This document shows, in pieces, positions 7,666 through 16,208 of a stretch of 64,000 nt of DNA. The translations under genes were made by a program, and so were the position numbers. Source of the stretch: Acrocarpospora corrugata (GTDB taxonomy: Bacteria > Actinomycetota > Actinomycetes > Streptosporangiales > Streptosporangiaceae); NCBI RefSeq assembly GCF_009687845.1, contig NZ_BLAD01000069.1, positions 33,196 through 97,195 on the forward strand, read 5' to 3'. Below the pieces are notes generated by a model, which did no database searches, had not been told where the DNA came from, and saw only the letters and a list, made by a program, of their open reading frames with translations. The first letter of the stretch is position 1. Every line of letters begins with the position of its first letter.

Positions 7666-9479
7666 CAGCCCGTCCCGCCGGGAAGAACCAGGCCCATCTT
7701 CTGGTGCTCGCGAGCGGCGGCGGCCCGCAGGTCCCCGGCCCCGACCGGACGGCCCGCGGCCGCGGCGAGGAACGCCGCCCGGAGGGCGATGTTCCGGATG
7801 CCGCCACCGGACAGCTGGTAGGCGCGGGCGAACTCGCTCAGGTCGAGCCCCTCCTCGCGTGGAGTACGCGGCGGCAGCGCCCGCTCCCAGAGTCCGCGCC
7901 GTTCCTCCTCCCCGGGCAGCGGGAAGTCGATGAGGAAGGTCAGCCTGCGGGTGAAGGCGGGATCGAGATGCTGCCGCAGGTTGGTGGCGAGCAGGGCCAC
8001 CCCCTCGTACCGTTCCATCCGCTGCAGAAGGTAGGAGATCTGGATGTTGGCGTAGCGATCGTGTGCGTCCCGGACCTCGGAACGTTTGCCGAACAGCGCG
8101 TCGGCCTCGTCGAACAGCAGAACGGCGTCGGTGCCGGCCGCCTCGGTGAAGATCCGCTCCAGGTTCTTCTCGGTCTCCCCGACGTACTTGGAGAGCATCC
8201 GGGACAGTTCGACGGTGTAGAGATCGAGTCCCAGCCGTGCCGCGACCACCTCGGCGGCGAGGGTCTTCCCCGTTCCCGGCGGCCCGCTGAACAGCGCGGT
8301 GGTGCCGCGTCCGTAGCCGATCCGCTCAGCGAACCCCCATTCCTGCCAGACCTTCCGCTGATGGATCACGTGATCGCACAGCTCTTCCAGCTGTGCCAGC
8401 GCGTCATCGGGCAGCACCAGGTCGTCCCAGGTCCGGGTCGGCTCCGTCCGCCGCGCCAGTGCGCCCAACCCGTGCCCGGTCTGTGCCCGGGCGGCGGCGA
8501 ACAGCCCGTCCCGGACCACGACGCCCGGGTCGGACGCGGCGACGGCGGCGACGGCCGCGGCGATCTGGCCGGGGCCGAAGGTGAAGCGGGCGGCCAGTTC
8601 CCGGGCGTGGGCCGGGTCAAGGCCCGCCTCGGAGAGGCGGGCGGTCCAGACGCGGTGACGGACCTCGTAGCCGGGACGGGTGAAGGAGACCTCGTGGACG
8701 CCGAGCGTGGGCGCTCCGGGCGGGGCCGTCCACGGGACGGCGCCGCTGAGGATCACGATGCCCGGATGGGCCGGGAGTCCGGTCAACGGCGGGCCGGGGG
8801 CGGTGACGTAGAGGAGCGCGCCCTGAAGGGTGGCCTCGCGGAGGGCGCGGGCCATCGTGTCGGGGGTCGGGAGGTCGTACAGAGTGAGCAGGGGTGCGCC
8901 AAGCTCGGCCGCCAGAGCCCTGGCGGTGGTGCCACGGCCCGAGTCGGCCGGGCCGTGGAAGTGCAGGACGAGCGGCCGGTACGGCCAGGCGGCGCGGACG
9001 GTGTCCAGCAGGGCGACGCGGCGCGCCTCGGCGAGCGGAACGGCGTCCCAGGATCTCGGGGACGCCGCGGTGAGCGTGCAGCAGCCGGACAGCCGCCGGT
9101 CGAGACCGCTTTCGCCGAGGAGGACGTCGACGATCTGGTCGTCGAGCGCGAGGCGATGGGCGACGAGTGGCGGCCGGATCGCCCCGGGATCCTGGACGAG
9201 CACGAGAAGGCGCTCGGCCAGCAGCGGGCCTTGGACGCGGAAATCTGACCGGGTGGCGCCGGGGATTCGGGTGAGAGCGTCGCCGACGGTCGGTCGCTCG
9301 CCTCCGAACTCGGCTTCGAGCGCCAGCGCGATGATTCCGAGTTCGGTGTCGGACAGGCCGTAGGTGTCACGCAGCCAGCTGCGGCCTTCGGCGGTGGCCG
9401 TACCTAATACGGCCCTACCGGCAAGAGGAAATCGAACAGCTGGTGCGGTATCCGACACGTGTGCCCCCGTGTTCAACAT
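7665..9479 (-). CDS. eCIS AAA+ ATPase
   Basis: The 604-aa protein has a long N-terminal domain (1-350) with a degenerate P-loop-like GPADSGRGTTARAL, followed by an active-looking AAA+ domain: Walker A FSGPPGTGKTLAAEVV, Walker B VLLFDEADALFGKRSEV, sensor LLATNLRQHLDPAFTRR. eCIS AAA+ ATPases are required for particle assembly but are not part of the final tube. I chose the ATG at 9479 because a TTGACG-N17-TACGAT promoter lies just upstream (9493-9521). The open frame extends to a TTG at 9566, which would run across that promoter and lacks a clear ribosome binding site. It is the first gene of the eCIS operon. Confidence 0.9.
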   Translation of the reverse strand: MLNTGAHVSDTAPAVRFPLAGRAVLGTATAEGRSWLRDTYGLSDTELGIIALALEAEFGGERPTVGDALTRIPGATRSDFRVQGPLLAERLLVLVQDPGAIRPPLVAHRLALDDQIVDVLLGESGLDRRLSGCCTLTAASPRSWDAVPLAEARRVALLDTVRAAWPYRPLVLHFHGPADSGRGTTARALAAELGAPLLTLYDLPTPDTMARALREATLQGALLYVTAPGPPLTGLPAHPGIVILSGAVPWTAPPGAPTLGVHEVSFTRPGYEVRHRVWTARLSEAGLDPAHARELAARFTFGPGQIAAAVAAVAASDPGVVVRDGLFAAARAQTGHGLGALARRTEPTRTWDDLVLPDDALAQLEELCDHVIHQRKVWQEWGFAERIGYGRGTTALFSGPPGTGKTLAAEVVAARLGLDLYTVELSRMLSKYVGETEKNLERIFTEAAGTDAVLLFDEADALFGKRSEVRDAHDRYANIQISYLLQRMERYEGVALLATNLRQHLDPAFTRRLTFLIDFPLPGEEERRGLWERALPPRTPREEGLDLSEFARAYQLSGGGIRNIALRAAFLAAAAGRPVGAGDLRAAAAREHQKMGLVLPGGTG

Positions 9480-9492
9480 CCCCGTGCCCGCC

Positions 9493-9521
9493 ATCGTAAG
9501 AATCGGGTCAGGAACCGTCAA
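9493..9521 (-). promoter_or_regulatory. Putative sigma-70-type promoter of the eCIS operon
   Basis: On the minus strand TTGACG (9521-9516) and TACGAT (9498-9493) are separated by 17 nt. A start site about 7 nt downstream would leave a 5' leader of only about 7 nt before the ATG at 9479. The site overlaps the long upstream frame and is the main evidence for the shorter ATPase start. Not experimentally supported. Confidence 0.5.
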
Positions 9522-9637
9522 TGGGCCGCTTGTCCAGCGCTGGTAAGGAGATATCAAGCTCTTCAAGAACTTCTCGAATATTTGTCGCTAACGTCCTATT
9601 CCCTTAATTAAGCAAGCAAGGGAAATATCTACGACTT

Positions 9638-10855
9638 TTAGTCACGCATGCCGAACAGGAACCGGGTCGGCCGGGTGCGGCGCACCAGCAGGTCGTACGC
9701 GGCGACGGTCAGGGCGAGCGAGGCGCCGGCGATCGCGAGGTACTTGACGACCATCGGCGCGTCCCAGCCGACCACGCCGTACGCGACGCCGACGACGATC
9801 GGCTGGTGCAGGATGTACAGCGGCAGCACGGCGGGGGCTAGGTAGCCGTACAGCCGTTTCCCCAGGCCGCCCTGCGGATCCGGTGTTCGGGTCCGTGCCG
9901 CTCGGCGGTCCAGCAGGCCCAGGATCGCGACCACGCAGCACCATCCCGCCGCGCCGTACAGGACGCGGACGCCGATCGCGAGCGCGGTCATGTCGGTGAA
10001 GGGATCCGCGCCCGGCGTCCCGCTCATGGCCAGGGCGGTCGGCATGCCGATGGCCAGGAGGAGCACGGCGGTGGCGAGGGCGAGGGTCGCGTCGCGGCGC
10101 ATCGCCGTCCGGAATCGTTCGTCGGCGGCGAGGACGAATCCGTACAGGAAGAAGAGCAGGTACGCCCAGCGGCTCCAGCCCGCGTAGGCCTCCTCCATGC
10201 CGTGAAGCGCGGTGACCAGCGCGATCGGGAGGGCAGGCAGCAGCAGCACCGCCCCGCGCCGCTGGACGGCGACGGCCAGCCGGTCGCGGATCCGGCGACC
10301 GCGGTCGCGGGGCAGCCAGCGGAGCACCAGGGCGAGCAGCAGCGCGTACGCGAGCAGCATCACCACGAACCACAGGTGGCCGCTCTCGAAGTGCTTGCCC
10401 TGCACGATGAACGGGAAGCTGGACAGCTCCAGGCGAACGTCGAAGAATCGCGGCAGGAACCGCAGGTACGACTCGTGGTAGGCGGGGTCGGCCCGCAGCC
10501 GGAGCCACTGCGGCACCGGGATGATCGTGACTGTCGCGAAGAGCAGCGGGACGCCGAGCCGCAGCAGCCGCTCCGTCGCGAATCCGGCCGCGCCACGCCT
10601 GCGCAGCGAGTGCCACGCGCCGAGGCCGGCGATGAGGAAGAGCGTCGGCATCGCCCACACCGCGCCCAGCCCGGCCGCGATCATGGTCGCGTCGGTGGTC
10701 TCGGCGTTCTTCACGTAGTAGTCGTCGTGCGCGTCGAACACCAGCGCCGAATGGAAGAGCACCAGCCCGACCACCACGAGCGCACGAATCGCGTCCAGTT
10801 CGGTCCGCCGCTCCGGGCGGCCCACGTGAGCCGACTCGACGTGCGCGTCTGTCAT
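9638..10855 (-). CDS. Acyltransferase family 3 membrane protein
   Basis: A 405-aa polytopic protein with about ten hydrophobic segments. It begins RTELDAIRALVVVGLVLFHSALVFD, a typical Acyltransferase-3 (OpgC/OafA-like) first helix with the conserved His after it. The C-terminus has LPLYILHQPIVVGVAYG, the family's last helix motif with the conserved HQP. Enzymes of this family O-acylate sugars or other cell-envelope molecules; the substrate here cannot be told. It is separated from the eCIS operon by about 80 nt of AT-rich sequence that includes a weak inverted repeat at 9600-9623. Confidence 0.87.
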   Translation of the reverse strand: MTDAHVESAHVGRPERRTELDAIRALVVVGLVLFHSALVFDAHDDYYVKNAETTDATMIAAGLGAVWAMPTLFLIAGLGAWHSLRRRGAAGFATERLLRLGVPLLFATVTIIPVPQWLRLRADPAYHESYLRFLPRFFDVRLELSSFPFIVQGKHFESGHLWFVVMLLAYALLLALVLRWLPRDRGRRIRDRLAVAVQRRGAVLLLPALPIALVTALHGMEEAYAGWSRWAYLLFFLYGFVLAADERFRTAMRRDATLALATAVLLLAIGMPTALAMSGTPGADPFTDMTALAIGVRVLYGAAGWCCVVAILGLLDRRAARTRTPDPQGGLGKRLYGYLAPAVLPLYILHQPIVVGVAYGVVGWDAPMVVKYLAIAGASLALTVAAYDLLVRRTRPTRFLFGMRD

Positions 10856-10934
10856 CTGGCCTCCGCCATGGTGTGTGACAAGCCCAGTCTGAGCTTTCCC
10901 GGCGCTGTCGGCCAGATCTTGCTACCAGCGCATG

Positions 10935-11168
10935 TCACCGCCCGTAGGCGGTGGCCACGGCGGTGAGCGCCCAGCGCATGCGGCTGGCGAAAGACTCGGG
11001 ATGGTCACCGGCCTCCTGGGCGACGAAGGCGGCACACCCCGCGGCGTCGCCGTCGCAGGAGCACAGCCTGTCGTCGATGGCCGTCCGGATCTTGTCGGGC
11101 GAGAGGTCGTCTGAGGGCTGCAGCGGGGATGTGAACAACACCTGGGCCAGGTCTGATGTGGTCAACAT
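10935..11168 (-). CDS. Small protein of unknown function (77 aa)
   Basis: The ATG at 11168 opens a 77-aa frame. An in-frame ATG at 11204 and a GTG/ATG further upstream (11240) are possible alternatives. The sequence has a Cys-rich short stretch (DDRLCSCDGDAAGCAAFVAQEAGDHPE) that looks like a small conserved actinomycete protein; I do not recognise a named family. It could bind metal through the three cysteines (inference). It lies downstream of the VWA operon, separated by a possible terminator, and 80 nt upstream of the acyltransferase. Confidence 0.55.
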   Translation of the reverse strand: MLTTSDLAQVLFTSPLQPSDDLSPDKIRTAIDDRLCSCDGDAAGCAAFVAQEAGDHPESFASRMRWALTAVATAYGR

Positions 11169-11277
11169 GCCTTCACTGTGCGCCCGACACCGGGCTGAGG
11201 ACATCCGGGACGACCACTGATTCGCCACGGTAAGAACCACGTAACCACCGGGCGGGCCGTAGGGGTACGGACCGTCA

Positions 11278-11311
11278 GGGTAGACGCATCCGATACGCCC
11301 GGCGTCTGCCC
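11278..11311 (-). terminator. Stem-loop downstream of the VWA gene
   Basis: GGGTAGACGC and GCGTCTGCCC form a 10-bp stem with one mismatch and a 14-nt loop, 47 nt beyond the stop of the second VWA gene on the minus strand. There is no T-tract, as is common for actinomycete terminators. It would separate the MoxR/VWA operon from the small gene at 10935-11168. Confidence 0.45.
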
Positions 11312-11357
11312 GTCCGGACTGAAGGGCGAGGTCTATCGTCTTCTCGCCGCTTAGCGA

Positions 11358-12425
11358 TCATCCTCCGCCTGCCGCCCGTCCGCTCCTGAGCCGCCCGGAG
11401 GGCCGGTTGTTCCACCAGAGGGAGAGCGCGACCGCGGCCGCGATGAGGAGCCCGCCGGCGCCGGCGAACCAGGCGGCGATGTCGGCCTGCTCGTTCACGA
11501 AGGTGAAGGTGCCTGACAGCTTGCCCAGGGCCTCCTGGAGCTGGTCGGCGTTCTGCGCGCGGTAGTACGACCCGCCGGTGGTGTCGGCGACCTGCCGGAG
11601 CGCGTTCTCGTCGATGGCCAGCCGGCCGCGCCCCCGGTCGAAGCCGCCGCGGCCGGGAGGGCCGAAGCCGCCGTCGAACTGCGTGCTGTCGCACACCCTG
11701 GGCACGGGCGTGGTGGTGCCGAACCCGATGGTGAAGACCCGTACGCGGCGGAGAGCGGCTTCCTGGGCGGCGGTCTGCGGGTCGACGCCTTGGGTGTTCG
11801 CGCCGTCGGTGAGCACGACGATCACACTGCTCGCAAAACCCTGGCCACGGTCCGCGGGCTCGGCGCCGGTCGGGGCGACCGAGGGATCGACCTCCGCGAT
11901 GGCGTCGAGCGAGGTGAGGATGGCCTGGCCGATCACGGTGCCACGGGAGGTGACCAGGCCCTCCAGCGCGTCGAGCAGCGCCTGCGTGTCATCGGTCGGG
12001 GGGACGATGAGGCCGGCGGTGCCCGCGAAGGTGACCAGGCCGATGCGCGGCCCGCCCTGCTGGGAGCGGATGAAGTCCGCGGCGGCTTCCGTGGCGGCGG
12101 TGATGCGGTTCGGGTCCACGTCGGTGGAGCACATGGAGCCCGAGATGTCGAGCGCGAGCAGGATCGTCGCCGAGGCCATCGGGACCGGTACGGTCGCCTG
12201 CGGGCGCGCGGCGCCGAGACCGAGCACGACGAGCCCCGCCGCCAGCAGCGCCGCGGGGATCCAGCGCCGCCAGCGGACCCGTCCGGGCAGCGCCAGCCGT
12301 ACCAGCGCGACGGAGGTGACCCGGATCGCGGCGCGCCGGCGTCGCCGCCGCGTCAGCCACCAGATCGCGAACACCAGCGGGGCGGCCAGGAGGGCGGCGA
12401 GCGCCCAGGGCCAGGTGAAGGACAT
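11358..12425 (-). CDS. BatA-like von Willebrand factor A domain membrane protein
   Basis: This 355-aa protein has two N-terminal membrane segments (5-25 and about 57-78), a VWA domain with an intact MIDAS start (LALDISGSMCSTD near residue 93) and the later VIVVLTDGANTQG, and a C-terminal membrane helix (AAWFAGAGGLLIAAAVALSLWW). This is the BatA/BatB layout. An unusual Gly/Arg/Phe-rich insert (GGFGPPGRGGFDRGRG) sits between the VWA core and the last part of the domain. It follows the other VWA gene with no gap and is probably in a complex with it, MoxR and DUF58. Confidence 0.9.
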   Translation of the reverse strand: MSFTWPWALAALLAAPLVFAIWWLTRRRRRRAAIRVTSVALVRLALPGRVRWRRWIPAALLAAGLVVLGLGAARPQATVPVPMASATILLALDISGSMCSTDVDPNRITAATEAAADFIRSQQGGPRIGLVTFAGTAGLIVPPTDDTQALLDALEGLVTSRGTVIGQAILTSLDAIAEVDPSVAPTGAEPADRGQGFASSVIVVLTDGANTQGVDPQTAAQEAALRRVRVFTIGFGTTTPVPRVCDSTQFDGGFGPPGRGGFDRGRGRLAIDENALRQVADTTGGSYYRAQNADQLQEALGKLSGTFTFVNEQADIAAWFAGAGGLLIAAAVALSLWWNNRPSGRLRSGRAAGGG

Positions 12426-13367
12426 TCAGACCACCCGTCCGGTCCGGAAGACGGTGAGCGCCGACCCCGCGGTGAGCAGGGCGAGGGCGACCGCGATGAA
12501 CGCGCCCGCGAGGGGAAGCGGCTCGTCGCTGACGGTGAGCCGCAGGTCGATCGTCGAGGCGATCCCGTCGAGCCGGTCCGCGTCGGAGCCGGGATAGTAC
12601 GTGCCGCGGGTGGCCTCCGCGATCGATGCGAGCGCGTCCTCGTCGAGCGCGGTCTGCAGGCTGTATCCGTCCACCTTCACCGCCGTCCCCGCAGTGGTGC
12701 CGATGCCGACGGTGTGGACGCGCACACCCGCCTGCCCGGCCACCGCCACGGCGCTTTCGGTGTTCTCACCCAGGTCCTGGCCGTCGGAGAACATCACGAT
12801 GGTCGCCGAAGGCCAGTACCCGACGTCGGGGGCGGCGCCGTCGCGTCCGAGGGCGACCTTCTCGCCGGTGATCGCGGAGAGCGAGGCGAGGATGGCGGTC
12901 CCCAGCGAGGTGCCGCCGGTGACCCTCAGCCGATCGATCGCCGCCAGGGCGGCGGAGTGGTCGGCGTCCGGCCGCGCGGTGGTGAGGGCGCCCCGCTCGA
13001 ACGCGACGACGCCGATGTCGACGCTGTCCGGCTGCGCCCGGATGAACGACCGTGCCGCCTGCTGCGCGGCCGCGAGCCGGCTGGGAGCGATGTCGTCGGC
13101 GCCCATGCTCGCGGAGACGTCCATGGCCAGGATGACCGTACCCGAGGCGCGTGGCACGGGCACGGACGCGGTCGGACCGGCGATGGCCACCGCGAGAACC
13201 GCGAGGCCGCCGATGGTGAACCCGGTGCCGAGCTGGGTACGGCGGCGGTTCGGCGCGGTGATCCCGGCGGCGGCCCATTCGGCCGACCGGCGGCGCGCGA
13301 AGACGACGGCCACGGCGGCGAGCGCCGCGGTGACGAGCAGGCCGAGGGCGAGAAGATAGAGGTTCAC
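12426..13367 (-). CDS. VWA domain membrane protein (Bat-type)
   Basis: A 313-aa protein with N-terminal membrane segments (3-24, about 50-70), a VWA domain with MIDAS motif ILAMDVSASMGADD at about residue 79, the later VMFSDGQDLGENT, and a C-terminal helix (LAGAFIAVALALLTAGSALTVF). It is a close paralogue of the adjacent BatA-like protein and probably arose by tandem duplication. The ATG at 13367 overlaps the DUF58 stop by 4 bp. In MoxR systems such VWA proteins act in metal-dependent assembly or maturation of envelope complexes. Confidence 0.9.
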   Translation of the reverse strand: MNLYLLALGLLVTAALAAVAVVFARRRSAEWAAAGITAPNRRRTQLGTGFTIGGLAVLAVAIAGPTASVPVPRASGTVILAMDVSASMGADDIAPSRLAAAQQAARSFIRAQPDSVDIGVVAFERGALTTARPDADHSAALAAIDRLRVTGGTSLGTAILASLSAITGEKVALGRDGAAPDVGYWPSATIVMFSDGQDLGENTESAVAVAGQAGVRVHTVGIGTTAGTAVKVDGYSLQTALDEDALASIAEATRGTYYPGSDADRLDGIASTIDLRLTVSDEPLPLAGAFIAVALALLTAGSALTVFRTGRVV

Positions 13368-14245
13368 GTGCGCCGGTCCCGGGTCCGGGCGACGACCTCG
13401 ACGAGCGCCTCGGCGAGATCGCGATCGGTGTCGACGCGGTGGACCGGCACCCCCGCCTCGCGCATGCCGTTCGTCAGCCGGGCGTCGCGCGCGTCGACGG
13501 CCGCACGGAAGCGGACCCGGAACAGCGGATCGCCGGAATCGACGATGAGCTGCTCGCCGGTCTCCGCGTCCTCCACCACGATGAGCCCGGCCTCCGGCAA
13601 CTCGTCGTCCGTGGTGTCCACTACGCGGAGGGCGACGACCTCGTGCCGTCGCGCCAGGCCCAGCAGCGAGCGTTCCCAGTCGCCTTCGCCGATGAAGTCG
13701 GAGACGACGACGATCAGGCTGCGGCGCCGGGCCAGGCGCGCGACCGCGTCGAGCATCGCGGCCAGGTCGGTCGTCTGGCCGCTGACCGCGGCGGCGGTGC
13801 GGTCCAGCTCGGCGCCGATGCGCAGCACGTGCCTGCGGGTCGCGCCGGGCGGCACGACCCGCGGCACGCCCATGTCGAAGAGCAGCGCGCCGACGCGGTT
13901 CCCGCCACGGCAGAACAGCCGGGCGAGTACGAGCGCGAGCTCCGCGAGGACCTCGTGCTTACCGCGTCCCGGCCGGCCCGCCGCCATCGACGCCGACCGG
14001 TCGAGCACGAGCCAGACCGTCATCTCGCGATCCTCGTTGAACTGCCTGAGGTGCGGCTCGTTCAGCCGGGCGGTGACGTTCCAGTCGATGTGGCGCGCGT
14101 CGTCGCCCTCCACGTAGGCGCGCAGCCCGGCGAAGTCGGTCCCCGCCCCTCGGTGCACGGTACGGTGGCCGCCCTGAAGCCGCCCGTCGAGACGGCGGAC
14201 GACCCGCCATTCCAGGCGGAGCAGGAGTTTCTCGGGGGCTCGCAT
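13364..14245 (-). CDS. DUF58 protein
   Basis: The 293-aa protein has the DUF58 signature: HRGAGTDFAGLRAYVEGDDARHIDWNVTARLNEPHLRQFNEDREMTVWLVLDRSASM. The GDDxRxIDWxxxAR core and the VWA-like DRSASM motif are both present. DUF58 proteins accompany MoxR ATPases and VWA proteins. It has no membrane segment. It begins 4 nt after the MoxR stop, so the genes are coupled. Confidence 0.92.
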   Translation of the reverse strand: MRAPEKLLLRLEWRVVRRLDGRLQGGHRTVHRGAGTDFAGLRAYVEGDDARHIDWNVTARLNEPHLRQFNEDREMTVWLVLDRSASMAAGRPGRGKHEVLAELALVLARLFCRGGNRVGALLFDMGVPRVVPPGATRRHVLRIGAELDRTAAAVSGQTTDLAAMLDAVARLARRRSLIVVVSDFIGEGDWERSLLGLARRHEVVALRVVDTTDDELPEAGLIVVEDAETGEQLIVDSGDPLFRVRFRAAVDARDARLTNGMREAGVPVHRVDTDRDLAEALVEVVARTRDRRT

Positions 14246-14249
14246 CGGA

Positions 14250-15233
14250 TCAGCGGTCCTGAAGGACGGCAGCCGGTACGCGTACGGCCCCGAGCACGCT
14301 CGTCACGATCGTGTCGGCGTCGACGTCGTCGGCGAGAGCCTCGTAGGAGAGCATGATCCGATGGCGCAGCACGTCGAGGGCGAGTTCGGTGACGTCGTGG
14401 GGGAGCACGTAGCCACGGCCGCGCAGGAACGCGAGGGCGCGTGCGCCGATCACGAGCGCGATCGAGGCGCGGGGACTGGCGCCGTAGTTGACGTATCGTT
14501 CGAGCTGGCCGAGCCCGGCGTTGCCCAGGGCGCGGGTCACGGTGACCAGGCGCACGGCGTAGTCGACGATGGACGGGTCGACGTACACCTCCCGCACTCG
14601 GGCCTGCATCCCGATCAGATCGTCGGTGCTGAGTATCGCCTGCGTCGGATCCGGCGGCCTGAGCGCACGGTCGACGATGGCGTGCTCCTCGGCGCCGCCG
14701 GGGTAGTCGACGACGACTTTCATCATGAACCGGTCCACCTGCGCTTCGGGCAGCGGGTAGGTGCCCTCCGACTCGATCGGGTTCTCGGTCGCCATGACCA
14801 GGAACGGCTCAGGCACCCGGAACGTCTCGCGGCCGATGGTGACCTGGTGCTCCTGCATCACTTCGAGCAGCGCGCTCTGCACCTTGGCCGGAGCGCGGTT
14901 GATCTCGTCGGCCAGCAGCAGGTTCGCGAAGACCGGCCCCAGCTCGGTCCGGAACTCGCCGGAGTGCTGATGGTAGATCCGGGTGCCGATGAGGTCGGCG
15001 GGGACGAGGTCGGGAGTGAACTGGATCCGCTGGAACTGCCCCGCTATCGCGGCGGCGAGCGACTTGACGGCGAGCGTCTTGGCCAGGCCGGGTACGCCCT
15101 CGACGAGCAGATGGCCGCCGGACAGCAGGGCGACGGCCATGCGTTCCAGCAGCACATCCTGGCCGACGATCGTGCGCTTGACCTCGAACAGCACCCGTTC
15201 GAGCGGGTTGGTGGACTTCGCGGGAAAGGTCAT
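14250..15233 (-). CDS. MoxR-family AAA+ ATPase
   Basis: This 327-aa MoxR protein has Walker A GVPGLAKT (about residues 46-53), Walker B LLLADEINRAPAKVQSALLEVMQE, and the MoxR-typical FLVMATENPIESEGTYPLPEAQVDRFMM. A GAAGGAAC ribosome binding site precedes the ATG at 15233. MoxR ATPases act as chaperones that insert cofactors or assemble complexes with VWA partners; the client is unknown. It follows the protease gene by 20 nt and heads the MoxR-DUF58-VWA-VWA array. Confidence 0.94.
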   Translation of the reverse strand: MTFPAKSTNPLERVLFEVKRTIVGQDVLLERMAVALLSGGHLLVEGVPGLAKTLAVKSLAAAIAGQFQRIQFTPDLVPADLIGTRIYHQHSGEFRTELGPVFANLLLADEINRAPAKVQSALLEVMQEHQVTIGRETFRVPEPFLVMATENPIESEGTYPLPEAQVDRFMMKVVVDYPGGAEEHAIVDRALRPPDPTQAILSTDDLIGMQARVREVYVDPSIVDYAVRLVTVTRALGNAGLGQLERYVNYGASPRASIALVIGARALAFLRGRGYVLPHDVTELALDVLRHRIMLSYEALADDVDADTIVTSVLGAVRVPAAVLQDR

Positions 15234-15253
15234 CGGGGGGGTTCCTTCTTCGC

Positions 15254-16057
15254 TCAGATCTGTGGTCCGTTTCCGTCTCCGTCTCCGTCTCCTCCGGACA
15301 GAGCCGTGCCGATGGGCACCGCGAAGGCGATTCCGGCGAAGGCCTCGTCTTTGCCCGGGTCGGCGATCGAGACGACGATGCCGATGACGAGCCCTCGCGC
15401 GTCGAGAAGCGGGCCGCCGGAGCTGCCCGGGTTGACGGACGCGTCGAACTGGATGAGTCCCTCCAGGTCGCCGCCGTCGGATTTCGATGCCCGGTTCAGG
15501 CCCGAGACGACGCCGGAGGAGACGCTGAAGGTCAGCCCCAGCGGATTGCCGATGGCGACGACCGGGGCGCCCACTTCCGCGCCGCCGCCGAGAACCGCGG
15601 GAACGAGGATTTCGGGCAGCGACGCCGGGGTGAGCAGTGCGATGTCCTGGTCCGGATCGGCTGATGCGACCCGTGCCTGCGCCTTGGTGCCGTCCGCGAA
15701 GATCACGGTGATGGCCTTGGCGCCGGCGATGACGTGGTTCGCGGTCAGGATGGTTCCGTTATCCGCTGCGATCACGCCGGTGCCGATCGCGTCGTCGGTG
15801 CGTATGACGACGACGGAGGGCCCGACCTGCTGGAAGATCTCCGACACGGTGGGACTGGTGGTCGCCGTCGGGGTGGGACTCCGGGTGGGAGACGGTGCGC
15901 TCTGCGTGCTGGTCGTCCGGCCGAGCAGGAATGCGAGCGCCGCCATCAGGGCGACCGCACCTACGATCAGCAGGCGACCTGGGACTCCGGCCATGACCCG
16001 CCGCGACCCATCAGCGTTCGCCCTCTCGGGCTCGCGTTCCACGGCTTCACCGTACAA
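15254..16057 (-). CDS. Membrane-anchored trypsin-like (HtrA-type) serine protease lacking PDZ
   Basis: A 267-aa protein with an N-terminal membrane segment (LLIVGAVALMAALAFLLG), a Pro/Thr/Ser-rich linker and a trypsin-like domain. The triad is visible as His in TANHVI, Asp in DPDQDIALL and Ser in GSSGGPL. HtrA proteases usually carry a C-terminal PDZ domain; here the chain ends soon after the protease fold with a Gly/Asp tail. The start is uncertain: TTG at 16057 or GTG at 16042 are in frame. It is probably extracytoplasmic and may be co-transcribed with MoxR, which starts 20 nt downstream. Confidence 0.86.
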   Translation of the reverse strand: MYGEAVEREPERANADGSRRVMAGVPGRLLIVGAVALMAALAFLLGRTTSTQSAPSPTRSPTPTATTSPTVSEIFQQVGPSVVVIRTDDAIGTGVIAADNGTILTANHVIAGAKAITVIFADGTKAQARVASADPDQDIALLTPASLPEILVPAVLGGGAEVGAPVVAIGNPLGLTFSVSSGVVSGLNRASKSDGGDLEGLIQFDASVNPGSSGGPLLDARGLVIGIVVSIADPGKDEAFAGIAFAVPIGTALSGGDGDGDGNGPQI

Positions 16058-16208
16058 GGCTTGGGTGAAAAGAGGATTAAATAGTCACGCTTGTCCGCTT
16101 GGGCCTGTGGAGTACGGAAAGTCATCGTGTGGCGGCGCTGTGGAGGTACGGTGCGGGTAGCGTGCAAACCGCCGTACGGGTGGGGTATCGCCTCTACCGT
16201 CGCAGAGT

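Noticed and set aside
9600..9623. Weak inverted repeat as acyltransferase terminator
   Set aside because: Only a 6-bp stem with a 12-nt loop and no T-tract; not strong enough to list.
10360..10596. Ser/Arg/Cys-rich minus-strand ORF within the acyltransferase
   Set aside because: It is a shifted-frame shadow of the acyltransferase gene with biased composition.
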